This document shows positions 1-10,700 of a stretch of 64,000 bases of DNA, one piece after another (position 1 is the first letter of the stretch; the number at the start of each line of letters is the position of its first letter). Origin of the DNA: Lentzea tibetensis (lineage in GTDB: Bacteria > Actinomycetota > Actinomycetes > Mycobacteriales > Pseudonocardiaceae); assembly GCF_007845675.1 (NCBI RefSeq), contig NZ_VOBR01000006.1:310001-374000 (forward strand), given 5' to 3'. The notes beneath the pieces were generated by a model that did not search any database, was not told where the DNA came from, and worked only from the letters and a program-made list of their open reading frames with translations. The translations under genes were made by a program, and so were the position numbers.

Positions 1-1735
1 CCCACTTGCTGTAGCTGGCGCCCGTGTCCACCGCGCGCTGCTGATCGGGTTCGTAGAAGCCGTCCAGCGACCACCGCTGCTCGGGAACCTCCCGCACGCT
101 GTCGCGGCCGGCGCGCAGGTTGTCCCAGAACGCCTCCAGCGTCGGCGCGTCGGGATAGCGGCCGCTGATCCCGATGACGGCGATGGGCTCACCGGCCGGC
201 GCCGGGCGCCGAGTGCTCGCCTCGGCCGCCGGGGCGGGGGCGGGGGCGGCGGACACCGGTGCTGGCGCGTCGTCGAGCCAGCGGGCGCAGCCGTCGGGGT
301 GCCGCTCGGTCAGGTGGACGGCCAGTTCGCCGAGGGTCGGGTACTGGTAGAGCACGGTCTTGGGCAACGCGCCGAACCACCGCGCGAACCGCTGGTTCAG
401 CCGGGTGACCGTGAGCGAGTCGATGCCGTAGCCGTCCAGCGGTGCCGCCGCGTCGAGGCGGTCGGCGTCGAGCCGCATCACCTCGGCGACGAGCTCCTTC
501 AGCCGCATGACGACCTGGGTGCGGAGGTCCTCCGCATGAGCCTGCTTCTCGGTCATGTCGTTCCCTTCCCCCGTGATGACGACGTGGGCGGCACCGAGCG
601 CGATCGCCGCGTGCAGGGCGTTCAGGGCGGTCTCGGTCGGAAGTGGCGGGCCGAACCGGTCGGCGAGCGCGGGCAGCTCCTCCTCGGGCACCCGCATGCC
701 GCCGTCGCGCCACAGCGGCCAGCCCAGCGAGACGCTCACGCCGTGCCTTTCGCCGCGGGCGGCGAGCTCGGCGCGGCCGTTGAGGTGGGCGTCGAGGAAC
801 CCGTTGGCCGCGGCGTAACCCGACTGGCCCGCGTTGCCCAGCGTCCCGGCCGCCGCGGAGAACGCGACGAAGAAGTCGAGCGGCACGTCGCGGCTCGCCT
901 CGTCGAGGTTGACCAGGCCCGCGACCTTCGGCGCGAGCACCCGGCGGAAGTCCTGACAGGACGCGTGGATGAGGTAGTCGTCGCGCAGGACGCCCGCCGC
1001 GTGCACGATGCCGTCGAGCCGCCCGTGCGTGCGGACGACGTCCGCGACCAGCTCGCGCACCGCCGCCGCGTCGGTGACGTCCACGCTGCGGTACTCGCCG
1101 GGCCCGCCGGCCCGCGGGGCCCGCCCGCACCGCACCACGACCGCGTCCGGGGCGTGCCGGGCGACGTCCTCGGCGAGGAGCCTGCCGATGCCGCCACCAC
1201 CACCGCTGATCAGGTAGACGCCGCCGGGCTTCCAGGCGCACGCGGCCGAGGCGGGTGCGGCGGGCTCCCAGTCCGGCACCTCGAGACCGGCCGAGGTGTG
1301 GCGGACGTGCTCCCCGCTCACGTCGGCGTTCAACGCGGCGGTGAGCTCCGCGGTCGACGGGTCGTCCACGAACTCGACGAGCCGGACGCGCACACCGGGG
1401 TCCTCCTGAGCGGCCGTGCGCAGCAACCCGAGCACGCCGGGGAACACCGAGCCGGCGCGACAGGCGACCTGGACGGTGCACGGACGGCCGTCGTTCACGG
1501 CGAGCAACCGCTTCATCTCGCCGAACAGCCGGATCGCCGCCCGCTCGTAGGCGGTGGCCGGGTCGTCATCACCGCTGTGCACCTCGGCGACGGAGACGCC
1601 GGGCAGCCGGTCGCGGACGACTGCGGCGGCGGTGGACAGGTCGCACACCACGATCAGCCGCCTGCCCTCGGCCGGGAGTGCGGCCGATGCCGGTTCCCGG
1701 TGCCAGACGGGCACGCGCACGATGCTGCGGGTCAT
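1..1735 (-). CDS. trans-AT type I polyketide synthase, KR-ACP-KS (C-terminus beyond window)
   Basis: The reading frame stays open from an ATG at 1735 to the window edge (578 codons seen). The ribosome site GGAAGGGAG lies just upstream. After a linker of about 165 residues comes a ketoreductase: Rossmann motif LISGGGGGIGR near 175-185, HAAGVLRDD near 245-253, catalytic Tyr in SGYAAANGF near 307. An ACP follows with phosphopantetheine Ser in GYGIDSL near 440 and the LPKT-type tail common in trans-AT ACPs. A new KS begins near 515 (PIAVIGISGRYP) and is cut. There is no KS before the KR and no acyltransferase, so the KR-ACP must complete the module whose KS ends the upstream gene 31 bp away. In a glutarimide pathway this module would leave a hydroxyl next to the glutarimide methylene (inference). 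More modules must lie beyond base 1. Confidence 0.93.
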   Translation of the reverse strand, partial: MTRSIVRVPVWHREPASAALPAEGRRLIVVCDLSTAAAVVRDRLPGVSVAEVHSGDDDPATAYERAAIRLFGEMKRLLAVNDGRPCTVQVACRAGSVFPGVLGLLRTAAQEDPGVRVRLVEFVDDPSTAELTAALNADVSGEHVRHTSAGLEVPDWEPAAPASAACAWKPGGVYLISGGGGGIGRLLAEDVARHAPDAVVVRCGRAPRAGGPGEYRSVDVTDAAAVRELVADVVRTHGRLDGIVHAAGVLRDDYLIHASCQDFRRVLAPKVAGLVNLDEASRDVPLDFFVAFSAAAGTLGNAGQSGYAAANGFLDAHLNGRAELAARGERHGVSVSLGWPLWRDGGMRVPEEELPALADRFGPPLPTETALNALHAAIALGAAHVVITGEGNDMTEKQAHAEDLRTQVVMRLKELVAEVMRLDADRLDAAAPLDGYGIDSLTVTRLNQRFARWFGALPKTVLYQYPTLGELAVHLTERHPDGCARWLDDAPAPVSAAPAPAPAAEASTRRPAPAGEPIAVIGISGRYPDAPTLEAFWDNLRAGRDSVREVPEQRWSLDGFYEPDQQRAVDTGASYSKW

Positions 1736-1766
1736 GGGACGACTCCCTTCCGGGGACGGTGCGGAC

Positions 1767-4700
1767 TCAGACGCCGTTGAGCGCATCAGGGCTCTCCTGG
1801 TTGGCGAGGACCGCTTCGAGCAGCGCGGCGCGGGCGTCGACGTCGAACGAGACGGGTTCGGGGCTACCGGCCGACTCGGGCACCCAGTAGCGCTCGCGTG
1901 CGAACGGGTAGGTGGGCAACGGCACGACACGGCCTCCGCCCGCCGGGTGCAGGTGCTCCCAGACGACCGCGCGGCCTTCGCACCACGAGGCCGTGACGAG
2001 ATCCAGATCGCCGTCCCGCACGGCGGCGGTCACCGCCGGGTCCGGCGTGCGGTCGCGGCGCACCGCCGCTCCGCGCGTCCGCCGCACGCTGCCGGTGTGC
2101 AGACCGGACCGGCCGGTGCCGTTGAGGAACGCTTCGAGTGCGGCGACGACGTCGTCCACGCTCGAAGCGGTGAACCCGAGACGGTGCTCCATCTCCTCGC
2201 GGCCGACCTGGAGCGTGAACGCCAGGTCCGCGAGCGCCACCTCGCCGCCGTCGCGGAGGAAGTCGTGCAGTGCCACCACTCGCTCCCGCAGGCGGTCGGT
2301 GTCACGCGCCGACAGCACGATCACCTGGGGCCCGGAGACCGGCACGGGTGCGGGCCTGGCAGGCGGCGCCTCGAGGACGACGTGCGCGTTGACTCCGCCG
2401 AAACCGAAGCTGCTGACCCCGGCGCGCAACGGCAGCTCGCGTCCCGCGGCGTCGGTCACCGGCTGCCAGCGGCGGTGATCCCGCAGCACCTCGAACCCGG
2501 TGCCGTCGAGCCTCAGGTGCGGGTTCAGCCGGTCGCAGTGCAGCACCGGGAGCAGCTCGCCGTGGCGCATCTGCTGCAACACCTTCAGCACACCGGCCAG
2601 ACCGGCCGCCGCCTCCGCGTGGCCGATGTTCGCCTTCACCGAGCCGAGTGCCCGCACCCGGTCCGCCGAGGCGCCGAGGTTCCGATAGGCGGTGGCGAGC
2701 GCGTCCACCTCGACCGGGTCACCCAGCGCGGTGCCGGTGCCGTGCGCTTCGACGTAGCCGATGGTGTCCGGGGCGACGTCCCGCATCGCCGCCTGGACGA
2801 CCTCGGCCTGCGCGGCGGCGTTCGGCGCGGTGAGCGACGCGGCCCGGCCGCCGTGGTTCTCCGCGCTGCCCAGTACGACACCTCGCACGGCATCGCCGTC
2901 GCGCAACGCGGCGGCCAACGGCTTCAACAGCACCGCCGCGGCACCCTCGGCGCGGACATAACCATCGGCGTCCGCCGAGAAGGTCTTGCACCTGCCGTCC
3001 GGGCTGAGCATCCCGGCGGCCTGCGTCGCGGCGAACGTGTCCACGCTCAGCAGGAGGTTCACCCCGCCGGCGACGGCCATGTCGCAGCGCCCCGACCGGA
3101 TGCTCTCCACCGCGCGGTGCAGCGCGACGAGCGAGCTGGAGCACGCGGTGTCGATCGGTTCGCTCGGCCCGTGCACGTCGAGCAGGAACGAGATGCGGTT
3201 GGCGAGCACGGCGTGCGAGTTGCCGGTCGCGGTGTAGCCATCGGGCGCGACCCCGCTCCCGTTGAGGAGGTGGTGGTAGTCGTTGCCGGAGACGCCGAAG
3301 AACACACCCGTGTTGCCGGGCAGCCGGACGGGCGGGTAGCCGCCGTCCTCCAGCGCCGTCCACGCGGTCTCCAGCGCCAGCCGCTGCTGCGGGTCCATCA
3401 GCTCGGCTTCCAGCCGCGACACGGCGAAGAAGTCCGCGTCGAACCGGTCGATCCCGTCGACCAGCCCGGCGAACTTCGGGAAGTCCGCCCGCGCCACGAC
3501 GTTCGCGTAGCGGCCGTCGAAGCGGTCGCCGGGGTACCGCGACACCAGGTCGGTGCCCGCCCGCAAACGCTGCCAGAAGACGTCCGGGTCGTCCGCTCCT
3601 GGGAAGCGTCCGGCGATCCCGATGATCGCCACGGCTCCGTCGTCGGTCGCGGGCGCGGACAACGCCTCAGGCGCTGACGGCGTCGTCGGCACGGGTGCCG
3701 GGGGCGCGGACGGCGGTACCGGAGCCTGGACCTGCCCGGCCAACTGGTCGACGAGGTCGCGGATGTTGGGGGACTGGAAGAACACCGCGGGGCTCAGGTC
3801 GGCACCGAGCCGGTTGCCGAGCTCCGCCGCCAGCGAGGCGAGAGTGATGGAGTCGAAGCCGAAGGCGGGGAAGTGCGTGTCGAGGTCGACCTCGGCCGGG
3901 TCGGCCTTGAGCAGTCCGGCGACCGCGTCCCGAACCGTGGCCGTCAACCGATCACGGCCGTCGTCACCCCTGGTGCCGCCGGCCACGTCTCCGGCCGTCA
4001 GCCCATCGCGCCCCTCGTCACCCCGGCCACCAGCGACCGCGTCCGGCAGCGGGCCGCTGCCGAACTCGGCGTCGGTGATCCGCCCCAGCACCCGGCCGTT
4101 CTCGTCGAGCAGCCGGACCTGGAACGTCGTGCCAGTGCGCTCCAGCAGGACACCGCGCGTGCGTTCGAGGTCCCGTCCCACCACCGAACCGACCCGCGCG
4201 ATCGCGACGTCGGCGTCCGCGCACAGGTGCTGCACGCCCTGCACGAGACCTGCGAGCACCCACGCCGGAATGCGGACCCGCCGCTTCCCGGGGTCCTGGC
4301 ACGCGGCGGGTTCCACGACCCGCACCAGCAGCCGGCCGCCGAACTCGTTGACGCCTTCGACGACGCGGGCGTACGGCCGTGCGTCCACACCGAGTTCTCC
4401 CAGCTTCGCGTAGAACTCGTCGTCGTCCAGCGACAGAGGCGCGCTCATGTCGCACTCCGGCTCGGCGACGGGCACGAAATCATCAGGAACGAGGTCGGCG
4501 CTGAACAGCACGGCGCCGTCCGCGTCTCGCAGCTCCGCGCGGTGCGCGTCCAGCCGCCACTCGAGCCGCTGTTCCTCCGCCGACGGAGCGGGCAAGGCGG
4601 CCCACCGGGCGTCGCGAACGGCCGGCGAGTCGTGGAGGCCCGCGAGTTCGGCGAGGGCCAGCGCGCCGTCCAGCAGAGCGGCGGTGACGTACCGGCGTTC

Positions 4701-7700
4701 GCGCCGGACCGAGTAGACGTAGTCGAGCAGTTCGTCGCCGCGCAGCGCGTGCCGGTAGCGGATCCCGGTCAGGTCCGACTCGTTCACGCCCACCCAGGGG
4801 TGCTCCCGCCGGGCGAACGCGATCGGGTTCAGCACGCTCGGCGCGTCGCCGAAGCCGGGGTACCAGCACCGCACCCGCTCGAACGGGTAGCCGGGCAGCG
4901 ACAGCTTCGCCGGACGCGTGGCGGGCGGCCAGAGCACGTTCCAGTCCACGTCCGCGCCCGCGGTCCAGCAGGCGGCGAGCGCCGCCAGGTCCGCCTCGGC
5001 GAGCGCCCGCGTCACCTCGGCCTCGTCCAGCGGCTCGGACACCCCCATCGTGCTGGGCGTGAACCAGACCTCGCCCGGCACCGGCGCGGAGCCAGTCCAG
5101 TCCACTTCGGACAGCTCGGTGAGCCGGGCTTCGGCGGCAGCCGCGTCCCCGGCGGCGAACGCTAGGCGGCAGGGCAACTCGTTCTTGCCCGTCTGCAGGG
5201 CGAAGGCGAGCGCGTCCAGGCCGGGCCGCTCGGCGCGCACGTGGGCGAGCAGGTCGCGCAGCACGCGGCCGAGCGCCTGGGGAGTGGTCGCGGAGAAGAC
5301 CAGCAGCCGCGGTGCTCCGGCGTCCGCCACCGGGGTGCCCGCCGCGTCGTGCTCCTCGACGACGATGTGCACGTTCGCGCCCCCGGCCCCGATCGACGTG
5401 ACCCCTGCCCTGCGGGGCACTTCCTGGCCGTCGAGCACCGGGCGTTGCCACTCGGCGCGTTCGCGCTGCACGACGAACGGGGTGTCGGCGAAGTCGATCG
5501 CCGGGCTGAGCGTCTCCGAGTGCAACGACCTCACGAGCGTGCGGTGCTTCAACTGCAGCAGCACCTTGGTCAGCCCGACGATGCCGGAGCCGGACAGCAG
5601 GTGCGCCACGTTGGACTTGACCGAGCCCAGTGCGCAGAAGCCGCGGTCGGCGGTGTGCCGGCGGAACGCCGTCGTCGCGCCGCGGATCTCGATCGGGTCG
5701 CCCAGCGAGGTCGCCGAGCCGTGGCCTTCGAGGTAGCTGATCGTGCGCGCGTCCGCGCCCGCGTCGTCCAGCGCCTTCTCGATGGCGCGGGCCTGCTGCA
5801 CGGGGCTCGGCACGGTGAACCCGTTGCGCACGCCGGCGTTGGTCATACCGGTGCCGCGGATGACGCCGTACACGTGGTCGCCGTCGGCGACCGCCTCGGT
5901 CAGCGGCTTGAGCACGACCATCCCGACGCCCTCGCCGAGAACGGTGCCATCCGCGCCGACGCCGTAGCTGCGCAGCAGGTCGGCGGTCTTGCTGGTGAAG
6001 TGCGCCTGGGACGTCGCGATCAGGTCGTGGGGGTGCAGCATCAGGTTGATCCCGCCGACGACCGCCATCCGGCAGTCGCCCGCACGCAGCATCCGCACGG
6101 CCTGGTGCACGCAGGTCGCCGACGACGCGCACATCGTGTCGAGGAACATCGACGGCCCGGTGAAGCCGTAGAAGTAGGACAGCATGTTGGCCATCACGCC
6201 GATTTCGCTGCCGCTCGTGGACGTGCCGCGCACGAGCATGTTCTCGAAGCCGTAGAGCGAGTAGCTGTTGTTCATCGAACCGACGAGCACGCCGACGTCG
6301 CCCTGGTAGCGGCGCTGGATCGTCTCGCGGGAGTAGCCGGCGTCCTCCAGCGCCGTGACCCCCGCCTGCAGCAGCAGCCGGACCTCCGGGGACAGCAGTT
6401 CGGCCTGCCGCTGGGAGATCGAGAAGTACCGCGGGTCGAAGGCGTCGATGTCGCGGATGAACGTCCCGGTCTTCACGACGGTCTTGCCCGGCACGTCCCG
6501 CTCGCCGAAGTACAGGTCGTCGTGGCGCCACCGGTCACGCGGCACCGGCTCGAAGCTGTGCCGCCCGTCGCTGAGCAGGTCCCAGAACTCGTCGAGCGTG
6601 TCGGCTCCCGGATACCGGCCCGCCATGCCGATCACGGCGATGTCGTGGTCGTCCCGCTCGTCGCGGGGCCGTTCGACGGTCCGCGCCGGAAGCGGTGCGC
6701 TGGTGGGTTCGGGGACGGGCTGCGACTCGCCGAACATCTCCTGCAGCCGCCCGCGGTGTTCGGCGAGCAGGTACCCCGCGACGCCGCGCAGGTCGACGTG
6801 CTCGAAGAACAGCGTCTTGGGCAGCGAGCCGAAGTCGTCCTCCAACCGGCTCGTGACGCCGACGACGATGAGCGAGTCGATGCCGTAGCGCTCCAGCTTC
6901 TGGTCGGCCCGGATCTGCTCCGGCTCCCGCCCGGTCAGCTCGGCGAAGAGCCGCCGCAGGTGGTCCTCGGTGCGCACCGCGAGCGTCCGGTCGTCCACTT
7001 CGGACCGTGCGGGCGCGGCCGTCGCGGTCTCGGCCGGTTCGTCCGTCGTCAGACCCGCGTACCGGCGCAGCTTCGGCGCCTCGCCGTGCAGAACAGCGCG
7101 CTGCGGCGGGGCGTCGACGCGCAGCGCGCGCTCCAGCGCGGCCAGCGCGACGGTGGTCGGGACCGGGACGGTGCCCGTCGTCTTGCGGAGGTAGGCGTCG
7201 GTCGCGGTGTCGACCCGCATGCCGCCCTCGGCCCACAGCGGCCAGTCGACGACGCGCACCGCGTACCCGGCGGCGCGCACCGCGTAGGCGTCGAGGAAGG
7301 CGTTCGCCGCCGCGTAGCCCGTCTGCGCCGCGCTGCCGAACGCACCCGCGACCGAGCCGAACAGCAGCAGGAAGTCGGCACCGTGCTCGCGGCACGCGAC
7401 GTCGAGGTGCACGGTGCCGGAGAGCTTCGGCGCGAGCACCGCGGCGGTGGTCTCCACCGGCGTGGCCACCAGGTAGCCGTCGTCGAGCACACCGGCCGCG
7501 TGGAAAACACCGTCGAGCCGCCCGAACCGCTCGCGGATCGCCGCCGCGGCCGCTCGCACACCAGCCGCGTCCGTCACGTCGACCGGCTGGTAACCGATCC
7601 GGTCGCCGAAGCGCTCACGCAGCGCGCCGACCTCCGCACCCTCGGCCCGACGGCCGCTCAGCACGACGGTGGCCCCGTGCCGCTCGCACAGGTGCGCGGC

Positions 7701-10700
7701 GAGCAGCCTGCCGACACCGCCTGCGCCGCCGGTGATCCAGTAGACACCGCCCGCGCGCAGCAGCGATTCGCCGCCGTCGTCCGCTGACAGCTCCACGGTT
7801 TCCCGGCGCAGGCGCCTCCCCGACCGGTCGTAGGCGATCTCCGCACCGGGCGCCGCGGCCTCGGCACGCACGATCGACTCGAACCGCTCGACGTCGTCCG
7901 GGCCGAGCCCGTCGGCGAGCACGAGCCCGCCCCGGACCGCCGGGTTCTCCTTGTGCAACGACTTCAGCACCGCGGCGAGCGGCGCGTGCACCGGGTCGTC
8001 CGGCCCGCCCGGCGCGACGACCAGCACGGTGCGGGCGGCTGGACCTGGCCTGGCCAGCAACGCACGCAGGTGCTGGTAGCAGGAGTCGAACACCGCCTTC
8101 GCGGCTTCGGCCGGTTCCAGCGCGGCGACACGGGGCAGCGGGAGGATCTCCGCGTCCAGCCGCTGGGCGGCTGCGCGGGCGTGTTCCTCGGCCAGCACCG
8201 CGTCGAGCACCACGAGCTGCCCGGTCGTGGAGGCGGTGGTCGCCTGCGCGGGCGCGGGCCGCCACACCTGCCGCACCTCGAGCAGATCTGCGCCGGCCGA
8301 ACCGGGCGCAGACGACCCAGCCGCACCGGTCACCGGCGACCCCACCTGGCGCTGCTCGACGAGCGCAACGCCTTCCGGGCGGGCCGCGAGCGGACGGGAC
8401 GTGTAGCCGCGCAAGCGGACGCACAACGCCCCGTCCTCGCCGTGCACGTCAACGTCCACTTTGGACCCATCTCGGCCTTCGCGCACGACCGCCCAGTTGA
8501 CCCGGCCGATCGCCCCGAAAACCGTCAGCTCCTCCAGCGCGAACGGCACCGCGGCGGCGGACGGGTGTCGCCAGCCGGACTCGTCCGCACCGAGGGCGAG
8601 CACCGCCTGCAGCGCGCTGTCGAGCACGACCGGGTGCAGCAGCCATCCCGGCGCGGCCTGTGCGGGCACCAGGATCCGGGCCAGAACGCCGTCCTCGCCG
8701 CGCGACACCTCGTCGAGCCCGCGCAGTGCAGGCCCGTGCTCGACCCCGCTGGCGCGCAGCGCCGCGTAGCCGCGGGACACGTCCACCGGGTCCGGGAACC
8801 GCGTGCGCAGGTCGACCGGATCCTCATGGGAGACAACGGGTTGCCCGGTGACGAGCCGACCGGTCACGTACCGGGTGCCCGCGTCGTCGAGCACCTCGAA
8901 GTCGAAGCCGTCACCGCCGGGCACCAGGCGCAGCCGCACGTCCAGCCGCTCGGCGGTGACGACCAGCGGCCTGATCCACCCGACGTTGCGCAGGCACGGG
9001 ACGGCGATGGCACCGGCCAGCCGCGCGGCGGCGAGGACGAGGCCGAGCACGGCGACTCCCGGCACAACCGGGTTCCCGTTCACCACGTGGTCACGGATGA
9101 CGTCCTGCCCGCGGCGCAAGGTCAGCGGGAACGTCCAGCCATCCCCCTCCTCGCGGCCATCGCCCAGCGACGGGTGACCCGGTGCGTCGAGCGGGCGGAA
9201 CCAGAACGGCGTGCGCGCGAGGGCGGAACCCGGCAGGTGGATCCGCCGCCCGGTGGCGGGCCAGTCCGACCAGTCCAACGGCAGGCCGTGCACCCAGGCG
9301 CGGATGAACTTCTCCACGCGGCCCTGGTCGAGCCAGCGCGCCGCGAGCTCCGCCAGGTCGGACTCGTCCAGCCCGCCGACGAGTTCGTCCGGTTCGGCTT
9401 GTCCGCGCAGACAGCCAGGGGGCAGGGCACCGTCGCCCGCGACCGCTTCCAGCTGACCGGCCCAGGTTTCGAGGTCGTGTGCGCGGAACACCACGCGCGC
9501 GGACATCGGCACCCGGCCGTGCCGCAGGGTGTGCGCGACGTCGGCCAGCGACGGGACATCGTCCCCGGCCAGCCGCGTCCGCGCCCACGTCGCCAGTCCG
9601 GCGCACGTCTCACGCAACCGGTCCTCGTCCACCGAGGACACCGGCAGCCATTCGTCCTCTTCGGACACCGCGGTGGGTTCGGCCGGTGGCACGGACTCCA
9701 GCACGGCATGCGCGTTCGTGCCTGCGAACCCGAACGAGCTGACCCCGGCGCGCAGCGGCCGTCCCTCCGGCGCCGACCAGTCCGCGAGCCGGTCGACGAC
9801 GCGGAACGGCGTGCCGGTCAGTGTGATCAACGGGTTCAGCCGCTCGAACCCGACGGTGGCCGGCAGTCGCCGGTGCCTCATCGCCGCGATCACCTTGAGG
9901 ATGCCCGCGATGCCCGCGGCACCTTCGAGGTGCCCGATGTTCGTCTTGACCGAACCGAGCCCGCAGCGCTGGTCGGTGCTGGTGTCGCCGAGCTCGGCGA
10001 ACGCCTTCTTCAGGCCGCGCACCTCGATCGGGTCGCCGACGGGGGTGCCGGTCCCGTGCGCCTCGACGTAGCTCACCGACGCCGGGTCGATCCCGGCACG
10101 CCGGTAGGTGTCGATGATCAGCTGCGCCTGCGCGTCCGGGTTGGTCACCGTCAGCGAGCTGGTGCGGCCGCCGTGGTTGGTCCCGATCGCCTTGATGATC
10201 GCGTGCACGGGGTCGCCGTCGCGACGGGCGTCGGCGACGCGCTTGAGCACCAGGACGCCGCAGCCCTCACCGCGCACGTATCCGTTCGCCGCCGCATCGA
10301 ACACCTTGCTGCGCCCGTCCGGGGACAGCATGCCCGCCTTGCTGAACGCGACGAAGTGGCGCGGCGACCAGACGAGGTTGACGCCACCGGCGAGGGCCAG
10401 GTCGCAGTCGCCGGCAGCGAGCGCCTGCACCGCCTGCTGCACGGACACCAGCGAGCTCGCGCAGGCGGTGTCGTTCACGACGCTCGGGCCGCGGAAGTCG
10501 AAGTGGTGCGAGACGCGGTTGGCGATGACCGCGTACGCCGCGCCGGTCGGGTAGTAGGAGTCGATCGAGTCGAGCTCCTGCTCGACCAGCTCGGCGTAGT
10601 CCCAATGGCACACGCCCATGAACACACCGGTGCGCGAGCCCGCCAGCCGGTCGGCGCGGTAGCCGGCGTCCTCGATGGCGTGCCAGCTCAGCTCGAGTGC

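Noticed and set aside
189-1481. Separate minus-strand protein of 430 residues at the window start
   Set aside because: It is an out-of-frame Arg-rich shadow. The true PKS frame starts at 1735 and stays open to base 1.
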